Origin: Symbiodinium microadriaticum
Taxonomy: Eukaryota > Sar > Dinophyceae > Suessiales > Symbiodiniaceae
Length of the DNA: 64,000 nucleotides
NCBI GenBank assembly: GCA_001939145.1
Contig: LSRX01000174.1
Coordinates: 330,611-394,610 of the forward strand
Reading direction: 5' to 3'
The notes beneath the pieces were generated by a model. The model was given only the letters and a program-made list of their open reading frames with translations. It was not told the origin of the DNA and did not search any database. How positions within the stretch are numbered: position 1 is the stretch's first letter; each line of letters begins with the position of its first letter. A program made the translations under genes and the position numbers. Below are positions 11,991 through 22,957 of the stretch, in pieces.

Positions 11991-12096
11991 TATAGGGGCC
12001 TTAATAATTAGAATAGGGTTTTGGGGCCCAGTATACTATAGTTATAATAAGGAACCCCCAGGACCCTATTCTAATTATTGCGGCCCCTACATTATG
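11988..12096. mobile_element. M2 MITE-like hairpin
   Basis: Inverted ends ATAATATAGGGGCCTTAATAA and …TTATTGCGGCCCCTACATTAT enclose AGAATAGGGTTTTGGGG and AGGACCCTATTCT. It has no coding capacity. Other copies or fragments are at 13408, 24504, 27268, 29649, 36361, 53026 and 54514. Confidence 0.85.
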
Positions 12097-12099
12097 TGG

Positions 12100-13270
12100 G
12101 GGGGGCGATGTTCGAGTCCCTATAGCTGCCAGGCTCTCTGTTTTAGATTTCCTGATCCCATGCCCGAACCGGCCAATGCTAAACGCAGTGGCAAATATCA
12201 TGCAGGAACCATATGATCAAGCGGCTAAATCCGGTGGATTGCATCCTAACTGTTTGTGGTGCCCACGTGCACAGTGGCCACCTCTTGGTGATGCATTGAT
12301 GCATCTGGTAGCCTTAAATAACAGTTTTTGGTTAACAGCGACGCCATCGTCTGCACGATAGTTGTGCTATTCCGCTGAGCAGTCCTTGAAAACGTTTGCT
12401 TGCTAGTACTTGGGGCAGCATCCACTACTGGTTGTAGATAGCAGTAGAATTAGCCAGAGTCCTCGCACTAACTGTAGCTCTTGGCTTCTCACCAAGACGA
12501 GGTCCATCTGCACCCCTGACAGCAGCAGATTTCGACGAGGTCCGTTTTTGTGGGATGGCGCTACAGTTCTTTCTAGCGGTCTTACGCAATCACGAATCGT
12601 GAAGCAACTGCGACTCATCACAGTTTCGTGGATTGGTTGATTGATCGCGCCGGTCAGTTTGTCATGCGAGAACTTTATTGATATTCAATGCAGTCGACCT
12701 CTTCGCTGTTACTGCTTGCCGCCCATATTGTCTACCAAGGGAAATAGCAGAAAAGAGGTCGTGTCCGACCTGGCATCAGGGTCTCTGGGGACGTTGCGAT
12801 TGGCGTGCATGGGCTAGGGGCCAGTTACGCTGCAAACGGGTCTAAGCTTGTAGATAGAAGGGCCTCTGATTGATGGTTGCGGCATTCCGTATGCATAGCT
12901 GCAACTTGGAATGCAAAGTTAAGCTATCTCCGACATGCCAGGTTCAAAGTTTTCTGGCGGCCGGCAAGATTTCCATCCACCTTTTAGAGCTGCGATGTGT
13001 TTTGCTGACGTCGCTTGCGATTTTTCCATGGGTGTCTTCGACGAGTCAAGATATGTCCGGAACTCTCCGAAAAGACTCTTCGAATGATTGACACAAAGGA
13101 CCCAAGCGCCTCGACCCCGAAGCCCAAGCGTAACTCCTGGTAAATGGGCAGAGGATGGCCCAGACCGGAACTTTTGTTGACATCTTCCCTTGACCTATCC
13201 TCTTAAGCGCCTGCCGGGCCGGCCCGCACAAAGGCCTACAAAAAGCTACCGAGCTTATAGCCGCCTAAAC
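12100..13270 (+). other. Open frames without splice support
   Basis: Positions 12410-12640 and 12870-13091 are open on + with gene-like composition (for example LLTKTRSICTPDSSRF and LLELRCVLLTSLAIFP). No acceptor and donor pair stands out, and the minus strand is also open over the first. Treat as unresolved. Confidence 0.2.
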
Positions 13271-13359
13271 CCAAAGGGTCCAAGTACCATCATAGTAGGT
13301 ACTTAGTAGGTATTTGGGCCCCAGAAGTATATACTATACTATTACTTGGACCCTTTGGG
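13271..13359. mobile_element. T1-type inverted-repeat element, short form
   Basis: CCAAAGGGTCCAAGTACCAT at the left is matched by …ATTACTTGGACCCTTTGGG at the right. The centre repeats the TAGGTACTTAGTAGGTATTTGG motif seen in longer T1 copies. An M2 half-element follows at 13408-13470. Confidence 0.8.
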
Positions 13360-13499
13360 AAGCTGAACATCTTGAACCAAGAACCCTTTCTGACCCCTGA
13401 AGCAGAATTAGAATAGGGTCTGGGGGCCCATTATACTATAATTTTTATAAGGAAACCCCAAACAGAATAATAAGAATAATAGTAATAATAATAATAATA

Positions 13500-14140
13500 A
13501 TAGTTCCAAGCAGAATAATAATAACAATAATAATAGTTGCCAGCCCGACACTACATTCAGGAGTTGTTCTTGGAGCGGCCGAATTGCAGCAGGAGCCGTC
13601 TACACTTCCATGTTTATGTCTAGGGCTTGTAGGGTTTGGGGCTAAGATTTCTGGAGGGTTTTTGTGGGTTGGGTGCTGGATGCGTTCTTTGGCTGTGGCC
13701 CCTATGAAGCAATGGTCTGTGGCCGGAAGATTTGCGAGGAGGCTGCGGAAGGAAGTTATGCCCTGAATATCTAGAGTCGGCCCAAAATCTAAACGAAGTT
13801 TTGGCGCTTGTGCTCCTGTAGGGTTCTTCACCTGACACGGTTTGGCTCCCAGTCCTCGAAAATGGGCTGAGAGTAGCAGGAATGGCACGTCCAAGACATA
13901 CTCTACTGCCGATATGTTGCGAGTAATTGAGCCAAAAGCATCCACAAGCCAAACCTTCAACGGTTTAACGTGGCATTGCTGTGCTCCTGCATTGGAAGGC
14001 ATTGTGTTCTTGAGCATTGCTTTTGGCCGGGCCAACTTGGATTTTGTTGTGCACGGTGTGTTTTGTCCCTGGTTCTGGGCCAGCTTCCGACTCTGGCTCA
14101 GAAGTCGTTTGAGCACCAATCCGCTCCTTCAAAAATCTTG
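13500..14140. other. Region open on both strands
   Basis: The minus strand is open for 224 codons (13445-14119), the longest non-repetitive frame of the window, including VWLVDAFGSITRNISAVEYV. Its C-terminal end is only the ATTATT microsatellite at 13470-13535. The + strand is also open at 13584-13766 (…KQWSVAGRFARRLRKEV…) and 13842-14141. Without transcripts I cannot choose the strand. Confidence 0.3.
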
Positions 14141-14353
14141 AACCGCAACTTCGATAGTTGATCAGTATATGACAAGTCTCGGGCTATCAGCCTCGCCCTG
14201 AAGACAGCCATCAGATATTTGGAACGGCTGTGGTTGATTAACAACATTAGACCTCGCAATTTGACTTCGCTTCTGAAAGCAGATTTTTGTCAAACATGAC
14301 AAGATGGGAACGCAGCTCGGCCCAGCTCTCCGTCCAAAGCTCCACCTGCACAG

Positions 14354-15078
14354 GAAGTTCTCACTGAGGCGCTTTCTGCGCCGATTTCGAAGGAAGGTGT
14401 GGCATCGGGGGAAGCTTGAGATGCTTATGGAAGGGTATCCTTCCGATCGACGGGACTGCTAGTCGTAGCCCCCTGCACAGATATGTATGGTGGACTTTGC
14501 TCGTTGTGTTGTTGTTGACACTCAGCAAGCCTTGGGCATGCCTGCCATAATGTTCGCGGTTCCCCCGTCTGACGCGCATCTCTGTGAGCCTTTGGGGGTC
14601 TCGGGTTTCCGGTTCTGGAGCGAGCAGCTTTGAGGCTTGTGGGAGAAACGTGTCACAAGAACCAATATCTACCGAAATAGGCTCAGGTTTCAGGACAGCA
14701 GTCTGCGGCCGTTGTTCAAGCGCTCAAGTCCAGTTCGAGGAGGTGATTTCGGACAGGGAAAGTACGGCATTTTCGCCAGGTGCCTAATATGATAATAGTT
14801 CTAGCGAGAACTGTGGCGCCTCTTTCTGCATTCGTAGCTACCCTAAACGTCGGATCAAGTCCTCAGCGAGCATCCTAAAGCCTTCAACTAGAGAATTGCG
14901 AGACATGCACACCACTTTGAGCCCCGGCTGTCAAGCTCTTCGGCTCTTCGCCTTTCAAAGCATGAGCCGGACCTTTCCCTGGGAAGAGCCATCTGCAACA
15001 AGAAAAGCCATGATGCAGCAACCATTGCAGCAAGGGGACTATATCAGCTCTCGTCCTTCTTCGTCAGCTGAGCAGTAG
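14354..15078 (+). CDS. Multi-exon gene, unknown protein
   Basis: Exon 14354-14396 (after CACCTGCACAG) encodes EVLTEALSAPISKE. A second exon, beginning near 14590-14610, encodes …SFEACGRNVSQEPISTE…FEEVISDRESTAFSP and ends at the donor CCAG|GTGCCT (14779). The 87-nt intron contains ACCCTAAACG and ends GTCCTCAG. Exon 14867-15078 encodes SILKPSTRELRDMHTTLS…SRPSSSAEQ with TAG at 15076. The last two exons agree in phase; the first join is not resolved. The protein is Ser- and Gln-rich with no recognised domain. Confidence 0.6.
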
Positions 15079-15490
15079 CGGAAATCCTCTTACCATCTTG
15101 TGGACCATCAGTGGCATATTGTTAAGTACTGCTGTCTTGGCTCTTGTTGTGACTGTTGTCCTTACTTCTATGATGCTTACAAATTTTGCAATTGGTTGTC
15201 ATAGTCGTGGAGGGAGTAGTCATACTACTACTCTCCCACACACTGTTACGATATTCAAGAGGAATTGCTACTCTTCATAGAGTTCTTGATACTCTGGTTG
15301 CCATTACATTACGAACAGTACTCCTCCGGCTCGTATTCTCGATGCTCGCAGCCCAAACCATGGCTGTACAATTCCTTTTTTTTTGCAACTCCCGTTTTGA
15401 TGTTTTCCTTCGTGGAAAATATACCAAAACCATGTTCTGAACCCTAAACCCTAAACCCAAACCCCCCAAGTATTATTTGAAGCTCTTTAG

Positions 15491-16065
15491 TGCTTGGAGG
15501 CCTTGGCAGACGAGATCTATGAGCTGCCACCCGGGAGCACTTGGCAACGGCTTGAGCTACGATTTGCGGGGTTTTAGAGTTTAGCATTGGGGCCTTATAG
15601 GGTTTATAGGGTTGGGTTTAGCAACGGGGCTTGGTGTCTAGGTTTTTCTAGGGCTTGTCGATGAAAGCTTTCGAGCTGCAAGGCTTCACTTGGTTACGGT
15701 TGGAAAGGGAGGTGCCTGTGGAGATAATCTGAAGTTTGACACAGGGCGTTTTAGGTTATCAGAGTACTAGTTACTATAGTTGCGAACATCTGAAGCTCTT
15801 TCGGGCAAGAGGCTCTTAGCACGCAGTGTGCTCGAGGTGCAACTCCCCAACACTAGCTGCCACAATAGGCCGTGAAGGGCGAAATTCAATCAGCCTGCAC
15901 AAGCAACCGAGGTTAAAGCAAGTGTCAGCCCTGACCGAGTTCAAAAAGGAGGCCACGGGATTTCTCGGACAGGGAACCGGCTTCGACTCTTTGGGTACCC
16001 TTGCGTCGCAGGTCGGAGGGGCCATGAGGGACCTGGCCGTAATGTCAGCAACAAGTAAAGTGTGA
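15491..16065 (+). CDS. Three-exon gene end, unknown protein
   Basis: Exon 15491-15570, after CCCTAAACCCTAAACCC and GCTCTTTAG, encodes LEALADEIYELPPGSTWQRL… and ends at G|GTTTTAGAGTTTAG. Exon 15652-15747 encodes LVDESFRAARLHLVTVGK… and ends at C|GTTTTAGG. Exon 15827-16065, after TAGCACGCAG, encodes CSRCNSPTLAATIGRE…LTEFKKEATGFLGQG… and ends in TGA. Exons 2 and 3 agree in phase. Exons 1 and 2 do not with canonical sites, so one boundary is wrong or a small exon is missing. Confidence 0.6.
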
Positions 16066-16608
16066 TTGACATGCATGTCGGGATGAAGCGCGTTTATTAG
16101 TCTCCGATGCAGTACGTAATGATGCGCTGCGTTCTGTTATTTGCTTGTCAAACTTCACTCCGGCACCTACATACTTGGTTGATAGGCTGTGTTTTCCATC
16201 CTGGAAGTATATGATTCGTGCGTGTTTTGCTGTAGGTACAACTCCGGTAATTAGGTTGGCGAGCATGAAATACGCCGGATGAAACGAACCATCGGTTGCA
16301 GTGTTCGTTTTCCATGGACAGCGGACGTCGGCAATGTATACCGTGTCAAACAATGTGTAGACAAGCGGCTGGTGTTTCAACTGAGAGTCCTGAGTCCTGA
16401 CTAGGATCTTTGCAATACTAGCAACCAAAAAAGAGGGAAGAAGTGTCTTGGAAGGAACTCTAAACCCAGCCCGCTTGCAGTACCTGTGCCTAGAGCCGTG
16501 GCACTCCATCATTTCCCGGCTCCCTTCGTCCCCGCAGAGCGGCAGGATATTTCCAGAGAAGACGTGGGATGGTTCTCCCAAACAGGTGGCCCTAGAGTTT
16601 CCAATCAC
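16045..16608 (-). other. 187-codon minus open frame, doubtful
   Basis: Open and balanced in composition (for example GVVPTAKHARIIYFQDGK), but it overlaps a + frame at 16448-16657 (…SPKQVALEFPITWKIRDRRW) that fits the direction of the genes on both sides. No splice sites or domain were found. It could be a real minus gene or a shadow. Confidence 0.25.
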
Positions 16609-16898
16609 CTGGAAAATACGTGATCGGAGATGGAAGGCCTACACCGTAAACCCCTAAGTGCCAGGCCGGGCAGATACCCCGCCAGCCCACCCTCCCCACC
16701 AAGACTCTAAATAGGCCTCCGAGGCAGACGGTATTGTGGTACAATAGGCCATCCAATAATCTATAGAAGATGTGAAGCCGAAGAGTGACAAACTTCATAA
16801 GCACGAATGAAACCCCAAAACCCTGAACACTTTGTATGAATAGTTGAAGAACCCCTTGACCTCTAAACCCCAACACCCCTTGACTCCATATCCTCCAG

Positions 16899-19800
16899 AC
16901 CCAGCTGCAGCCTGTCACAGATGGCCATCATCGCCATAATCTACATAGAGAGGCTCCTGAAGCGGCCGAGCCTGCCACGTTTTTGCTCGGGAACTTGGAA
17001 GGGCTCTTGGTGGTCGGGCTTGGAACCCTAAAGGTCCATGTGCCCAAATAGTGTATGTATGTATATATATATATATACATTGGCCCTAAAGTACCTTTTT
17101 GTAGGGACTGCATTAAGGCCCATGTATATACTATTTGGGTACATGGACCCTTAGGGGAAGCTGTCAGCTTCTTTTGCTTCAGACACAGCCAGGTTGCAGC
17201 TGCAGAGTTTCGATTGAGACCTAAACCCTAAACCCTAAACACCAGTTGTGTGTTTAATCTCGGCGCGCTGCATTCCGGGGTTTTCGGCTGCTTGACGATG
17301 CCCCTTTTCAACAGAATTCCGCGCAACTCTGACTGAGCCAGGCATCCGACTTTGTGCCTCACCAAGGGCAACTGGAGACCGGTTCTGGCCGGCACGCCCA
17401 GTATTGGCTGAGAGCGTGATATGATACAGATATAAATAAATAAATAAATAAATACAAAATAAAATAATATAAATATATATAATAAAATATATTTATTAAT
17501 TTCATTTATGTTTATATTCATATGTTTATTCATTAGATCTGATTACACGAATACGTGTATATATGTATATGTCACTGAACACTACAGCCTTGCTCGGCGG
17601 ATTCGGCACCTTAGTTCGGGGACTTGGTAGTTTTAGGGCTAAAAGTTTCCATACGGTTCTCTAGGGTTATACAAGGGTTAAGGATTTAGGGTTCTATAAG
17701 GGCTCTACCGTGGTTAATTTTGGGTTGTGTGGAACTTAGTAAGTAGAGGTCACAAGTATTCACAACAATGATATCCGCCGTAACCTTCTTGATGACCCCG
17801 ATGATCTGTTACTGATGTAGTGCTCCCAAAACCCGTGCCCGAGAAGTGAACCTGAAGAGTTTCGACCCTCCCAAACTTAATCTGTGTAGAGTAGACCGCC
17901 TGCGGCTTTGACCCCAACTCCACGCCCGAAGTCCTCAACCCAGCCGCTAAACGCTCCTAGTCTCTTAGACCTCCAGCCCTAAACCCTAAACCCCAAGGCC
18001 TAAACCCCTATAGACCCCTAAACCGAGCCCTATAGACTCAAATTTGGGGACCCCTTTGTTTTCAAATCCGAAAGGTGGCTGCTTTGCACCTGGCCTCGAA
18101 AACCTGGGAGGCCTGGAAGACAAAAAAGGTGAACCTTGGGTAGTTTAGGGTTTATAGGGTCTAGGGTTTAGGGGTTTAGGGTTTAGGGTTCAGGGTTTAG
18201 GGTTTAGGGTTTACCTTAACCCCCAAATAACCTAGTTGAGTTCATAATAAGGAACCCCCAAAAAGTAGCAGTTTCAGTTTCAGGGTTTACCTTAACCCCA
18301 GATAACCTGCTTTTTTAAGGACTCATATACAGAGATCACAATCAGGAACCCTGAAAAAAAGGTAGGTTCTTTGGGGTTTGCGGCAGGGTATAGGGTTCGA
18401 CGTGAGTTCGAGGCCCGGACACCCAGGACTTGGGTTCAGCCTGGAGTTGAGGCCTCTTCTGCCCAAAACGGGGGACGCCGGGATTTTAGCCTGGTGTCTT
18501 CAGCTCCCAGGACGTCCACGCCTGGAACGCAGACTTCGCGAACTACCTCCAAGTTGTTCTAGGTGCGATGGGTAGCGTGTTCAGGTTTGGGCCCGGTAGC
18601 AACTCACTTCTTGGCTGCAGGGTGTCAGGACATGGTGTGCCGGCCGGTGCAGGGCAGGCATTCCATCCCCTTAAGGCATTCTACATTGCAGTTTTCCATG
18701 TAAACTTGAGTGTTGTAGAATCTGGGTGTGCTTTCACAGATGGCATGAAAATGAGACCATGCGGCTGTGGAGAACGCTATGATACTTGACATGACAAACT
18801 GCTGCGCAGGCCTGCGCTACCCAGTGCCGGTCTCAGAGTGGTCTCATTCGCTGCGAAGCATGCCACAGTATGTACGTGGCGTTATTTTATAGTCTACAAA
18901 ACCAGGGTCTTACATTCACATTTATGTCCGTGGTGTGGTGTGTTTGTGAGCCTGCGCATGGTCTGTGTTTTGTGTGTGTGAGAGAGTACCATCGCATTCG
19001 AATCATTGCAGATCTCGTACGCCCTTGTGATGATCTGAAAGTTGCTGTTGAATTTATGCTATCTGTAAGTGTGGGAGTGCTCAGGATAAAATGTGGTATT
19101 GTCTTCGAACATCTGTTTTCGGGATATCCGGGTTTTCGTGAGAGTGGAAGTTCGCAGGTTAATATCTGTGTGGTCTGGCGTGGAGCATGTGGGTACAGGG
19201 AGAATGCACCAAGAGTCATGTTGAACCCTAAATCCATCCTCAACCCTAACCCCCAAACCCTAAACCTCAATCCCACATCGCATGGAAGAGCCGTTATGAG
19301 GTGCGGAACCTACACCAGCTCGAGTTGAAGATGCTCATCGGTTTAGACTACCATATGGAGGCTCAGACATGCGAGGGCTGGTTCAGAGCCTTGAGGGTTT
19401 AGGTCTTACGCTGAAGAGAAGACGTCCTCGTGGCACTAAGTATATTTAAAGGCATGGGCTACACTTCAGAGTCAGCCATTGTTATGCGGCTGCCGCGACT
19501 GTGGTGGTTCTGCTTGTTGCTGGCGCTTGGTCCTGACGTAGTCTTATTCGAACCACGAATTACAATTCGGAGTCGAAGTCTAGATGGAGTGAATGCCACA
19601 AGTGGTGTCGTTTGGTAGTTTAAGGAGGACAGAGAAGGAGGAGGAAGCAGGACAGAGGAAGGAGGAAGCAAGATGAGGATGAGGGGGAGGTGGAGGAGGA
19701 GCACAGCGAGGTAGTATTGCTATCTTTGCTCTTGCTACTATTGGTCGTCAGTCTGCCCAAGCGGTCACCGCTAATGTCGTCTCTATTGTCGTCACAGGCG

Positions 19801-20388
19801 GCATATTCATTGATTGCACCGCCAGGTCTGTGGCGAGCTTTATGCTTCGTACTACTTCGCGCTCACTGAGACAAGTGGGCAGGCAAAGGCTTTGATTTTG
19901 GGGTTTAGTTTAGGGGTTTCGGTATTCAGGCCTCTGAGGGTTCAGGCTGCAGAGATATAGATATGATAGAGGAGGGTGTAGGACCTAGGAGGTATGGTGT
20001 GAAGTGGTTGATCTCAATTTACACTCCTTGCGTGGAGTTTTTGTCCCTGGAGCTTTGTGTGACTTTCCCTAAACCCTAAGCCCTAAACCCTAAACCGCAT
20101 TCTGGCTTCCAGAGTGGCCTGGTTGATCTCTCTCAAACCGAGGCGGTCCTGGACCCCTTAATCTTGAACCTTACACTCCCTAAACCCTAAACATCCCTAA
20201 AACCCTAAACCATGAACCCTAAACCCTAATCCTAAACCCTGAACCCTAAACCCCTAAACTCCTAAACCATGAACCTTCAGCCACACCGGCGAGGATCTCC
20301 GTGCCTCACAAACCTCTGCGAGTCGCGGCAACGACTCGCTTCTTGCCATGGCCTCGAACTCTCAGATGGAAAGCTGAAAAGAGACTAA
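16899..20388 (+). CDS. Cyclin-box protein, split over at least five exons
   Basis: Cyclins bind and activate cyclin-dependent kinases. Exon 16899-17001 encodes MAIIAIIYIERLLKRP…SGTWK, which fits cyclin-box helix 2 (…LIYIxRL…NWxR). Exon 18075-18128 encodes VAALHLASKTWEAWKTKK, helix 3 with the hallmark LASKxW(E/D). Exon 19289-19396 encodes YEVRNLHQLELKMLIGLDYH…, the LNxLExxFLxLLDY helix. Exon 20113-20145 (SGLVDLSQTEA) and exon 20281-20388 (PHRRGSPCLTNLCESRQ…KLKRD, TAA) finish the protein. Exons 2 to 5 all join in phase 0. About three residues expected between TWK and VAAL are missing, so the first join is unresolved. The pattern resembles PHO80-like or cyclin Y types more than A/B cyclins. The N-terminus is not found. 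Telomere-like arrays mark four introns. Confidence 0.7.
17026..17156. mobile_element. T1-type inverted-repeat element in cyclin intron
   Basis: ACCCTAAAGGTCCATGTGCCC on the left mirrors GGGTACATGGACCCTTAGGG on the right, around a TA-rich core and GGCCCTAAAGTACC. It lies inside the first visible intron of the cyclin gene. Confidence 0.8.
17219..18074. other. Cyclin intron with telomere-like and TA/AAAT repeats
   Basis: Contains CTAAACCCTAAACCCTAAAC (17221), an AAAT/TATAA-rich block (17425-17520), TTTAGGG copies near 17630-17690 and CCCTAAA copies at 17975-18010, just before the exon at 18075. An open stretch at 17822-17909 (APKTRAREVNLKSFD…) could be an extra exon but its 3' edge is not convincing. 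Confidence 0.5.
18129..19288 (+). other. 1.16-kb cyclin intron, inverted telomere-like ends
   Basis: Starts GTGAACCTTGGGTAGTTTAGGG, continues as a TTTAGGG array to 18212, and ends with AACCCTAAATCC…CCCAAACCCTAAACC (19222-19266) before the acceptor TGGAAG. It carries two M4 elements at its 5' end (18205-18256, 18281-18378). The middle contains open but unconvincing frames. Confidence 0.6.
18281..18378. mobile_element. M4 short element
   Basis: CAGGGTTTACCTTAACCCCA…AACCTGC…AGGAACCCTGAAAAAAAGGTAGGTTCTTTGGGG. A close copy is at 61432-61528 and a truncated one at 18205-18256. The ends are weakly inverted (ACCT…TTTT / AAAA…AGGT). Confidence 0.7.
20040..20280. repeat. CCCTAAA-type arrays before two cyclin exons
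   Basis: CCCTAAACCCTAAGCCCTAAACCC at 20068-20098 precedes the acceptor TCTGGCTTCCAG (20112). A longer array at 20175-20275 precedes the acceptor ACCTTCAG (20280). Both lie in the orientation CCCTAAA toward the exon. Confidence 0.85.
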
Positions 20389-20399
20389 GGGTGGATATA

Positions 20400-21820
20400 A
20401 ACTTATACACCCTAAACAGCCTAGGCCTATAGGCCTAAACCTTAAACAAGACCAGGATCTGTCGTTGGCTAGTCTAGCTAAAGCCCCAAAATCGTGGTTC
20501 CCCAAATTCGGGAGCTTGTTGGTAAGGCGCAGTTCCTAACCCTGTCTCTTTCAAGGCAGGAGATCAAGACTAAGACCATGAACTTGTTAGTGATTATGAT
20601 GGTACGATATTAGCTCCGATATTATGACCATGAACTTGTCAATTGTTAGTGATGTGGACAACGACAGCGATGACGCTGATGATGAAGCCTAGTCTGACTC
20701 GATCTGACAAGCATGGTAGGAGTTGGACTGCCCAAATACCTTCAAGAATCTGGACGCCCCCACCACCTCAACGCAAGGCCCAAAATGACCCCCACAAACA
20801 ATCGCAGTCGTACAGGAACACCCAAGTCAGGTCCAACATGCGGAGACACACAGACAGCAAGGCACGCACTCGGACACATGCATGCACACGAGGAGTGCAA
20901 ATCCAAACAGGCTCGCACACACACACACACAAACAATGAGCTAGGCGGCAACAGAATGCACACACCTTCAGGCCAGTTCTCTCGGTCTTTGCCCCTCCAC
21001 ACTGGAGGCCACCACCAGGTTCATGTCCCATCGAATTTGGATAACCTACCAAATTCAGAAGCTCCTTCGTGGTGGCTTGTGAACATCTTGTGCAGCAAGA
21101 TATCGGGAGTCGAGTAACTAGCCCTTGAAAGTTTCGGAGGCTGGTTTCCAATGTGGGTCGACTACTATAGAAGCCTATACAGTAATAGCCGATATTACTT
21201 CTAAGGCGTCCTTACTATATGGGTTATACTCTACTATACAGTGCTATACGAATATACCATGCTATAATATACCCTCTTCGAATCATCAAGGCTCCTAGAT
21301 CGAGCTCTTTGGCTAAAGTCTGCTGAACGTGCATGTCCAAGAGCTGCATGGCATTGCGCCGCTCATCTTCCCTGTACCCACCCCAAAGATAGTAGAGTAC
21401 ATTATAGTACAGTATAGTATAGTATAGTCTGGTATAGTACATAGTATAGTATAGTTATATAGTATAGTATAGTCTAGTAGAATAGTATTGTATATAGTAT
21501 ATATAGTCTATGCCATTTAGTTTGATTTTGGTGACCCGTCATACCAGTCGGAAGAACAGTCTCCGGTCTGCTGCTTAAACTCTACACCCCTAAGCCAGGG
21601 CCCAGACCCAGTTTGATATATACCATGCCCCAAAACCCTCTTTTAATCATTGAGGCCCCCTATGAAGCATGTACGAGGTTTCCATTCCTTAGTTACTGCA
21701 TCTGGGGCCCTGCATCGTCCTTCGAACTTCCGCTTGATCTCAGGCTCCCTATGCCTTTAGTGATCCTCCCCCCTCTGTGCATAGCTCAACCACTCCCATC
21801 CCAACCGTAAACCCTAAGAT
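20400..21820 (+). other. Weak frames and a TATAG tract
   Basis: A + frame 20713-21117 (…LNARPKMTPTNNRSRTGTPK…) is open but runs through an AC repeat, and the minus strand is open too. Positions 21390-21510 are degenerate TATAG repeats. A decayed M2 end (CCCCAAAACCCTCTTTTAATCATTGAGGCCCCC) lies at 21630-21660. Confidence 0.3.
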
Positions 21821-21825
21821 TTCAG

Positions 21826-21951
21826 CCCTGCAACGAGGGAAACTCGACCCTGGCGTCGGAGAGGCGGACTCTCGCGCTTCGGGGCTCAAGAAGTTCGGAG
21901 CTGCAGATTCCTAACCAAACCTTTGTGCACAGAGCCCTATTGAGTTTCTAG
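21826..21951 (+). CDS. Terminal exon, unknown protein
   Basis: After AACCCTAAGATTTCAG the frame PCNEGNSTLASERRTLALRG…VHRALLSF runs 41 codons to TAG at 21949. GC content rises over the exon. Upstream exons are not identified; 21700-21790 is open in another frame. Confidence 0.5.
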   Translation, partial: PCNEGNSTLASERRTLALRGSRSSELQIPNQTFVHRALLSF

Positions 21952-22054
21952 GTGGGTGGTTCGCTTTTTCAAGACTTGGATCCTTGATGGACAAGTAAGC
22001 GTTCACCAGCGCTATGCTGTTGTTTAATGCTTTTAGTATTATTCTGTGCCTCTT

Positions 22055-22115
22055 TCTCCCACTCTCTCTTTCCTCCTCTCTCTCTCTCCCTCTCTCTCTC
22101 TCTCTCATTCTTGCT
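22055..22115. repeat. CT microsatellite
   Basis: An imperfect (CT)n run, read on the other strand as GA. Frames through it are artefacts. Confidence 0.9.
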
Positions 22116-22431
22116 GCTTCTCTCAATCTCTCTTTCACACATTTTCGCTGAAAGCAGCTGGCTTTTCTTTCGATCAAGAAGAAGACTTGGAACACCTCTG
22201 CGCTTTGCTTGAAGTGTTTGTAAAGATTTATGCTTTGACTCGCCAACCCGTTTGGCCCCGCTGTTCGTTGATTGTTTGATCGCTCGAGTTGACAAGACAT
22301 GAACTAGACATAGCCAACAGATGCTCAACAGATTCAAGATTTGCTCCTACCCTCAAGATCAAGCCTAAACCCTTCAAGCCTAAACCCTATAGAAATCAAG
22401 CAATCTGGTTTCTTCAACCCCCGAGCGGCAG

Positions 22432-22520
22432 GGATCGCAGCAGTAATCCGGGATCCCCGACACCCTCCTCGGCGCCACAGCCCCGAGATCTGATCTTGCG
22501 GAGGGCAACGAAGAAGTCAC
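22432..22520 (+). CDS. Internal exon, Ser/Pro/Arg-rich
   Basis: After AAACCCTATAG…GAGCGGCAG the frame DRSSNPGSPTPSSAPQPRD…RRATKKS ends at the donor C|GTCTTAGGGTTTTGGGGG. CCCTAAA-type sequence lies upstream (22360-22390) and TTTAGGG-type just downstream. Low complexity suggests a disordered segment. Confidence 0.5.
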
Positions 22521-22776
22521 GTCTTAGGGTTTTGGGGGTTTTCCGGATTTTGGGCTTGGGGTGCCTCGATTCGGGGCTTGGAGTTTAGATATTAAGATGG
22601 TTGTGCATGGGGCATGCGTTCTAGGGTTTCGTGTTGACTCTTGGATGTCGGTCTGAAGGATTTACTTCTCGGGATGAGGTTTTTGGGCATGGCTTTCCTG
22701 CAGCCACGCATTTTTGTACACGGGTTCGGACAGAAGGTTTTGATACTTAGGCCCTTTCGGGCTCCTGGAAGTTTAG

Positions 22777-22957
22777 TGCTCAAGGTTTGCGACTTGGCTG
22801 ATGCGGCTCGGGCTGAATGGTAAGAGGCTCTGGGCGAGGATGAACTTCAGGCTTTAGCTGCAAGGAAGTGGTGCAAAAGGAGCTGAAAGCTGTGTGCTTC
22901 TGTCCGAGCGCTCTGCTGAGCTTGAATAAAGTGGTAGATCCAGAGATGGTTCCATGA
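22777..22957 (+). CDS. Two-exon gene end with 38-nt intron
   Basis: Exon 22777-22819 (after AGTTTAG) encodes LKVCDLADAARAE and leaves two nucleotides before GTAAGA. The proposed 38-nt intron ends CTTTAG. Exon 22858-22957 supplies one nucleotide, encodes CKEVVQKELKAVCFCPSALL… and ends in TGA. The phase closes, but the intron is unusually short. The product is unknown. Confidence 0.45.

Noticed and set aside
12105-12130. GTTCGAGTCCC as a tRNA B box
   Set aside because: No A box at the right distance and no cloverleaf can be drawn; the upstream bases belong to an M2 element.
13445-14119. Confident call of a 224-residue minus-strand protein
   Set aside because: Its C-terminal part is an ATT repeat, and the + strand is equally open with similar composition, so strand and reality are undecided.
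17822-17909. APKTRAREVNLKSFD… / …VDRLRL as the cyclin-box helix 2
   Set aside because: A much better match (IIYIERLLKRP) lies at 16899-17001; this frame ends in TGA without a donor.
20742-21151. Minus-strand Cys-rich proteins at 20.7-21.1 kb
   Set aside because: The Cys/Val richness comes from the AC repeat at 20915-20935 read on the other strand.
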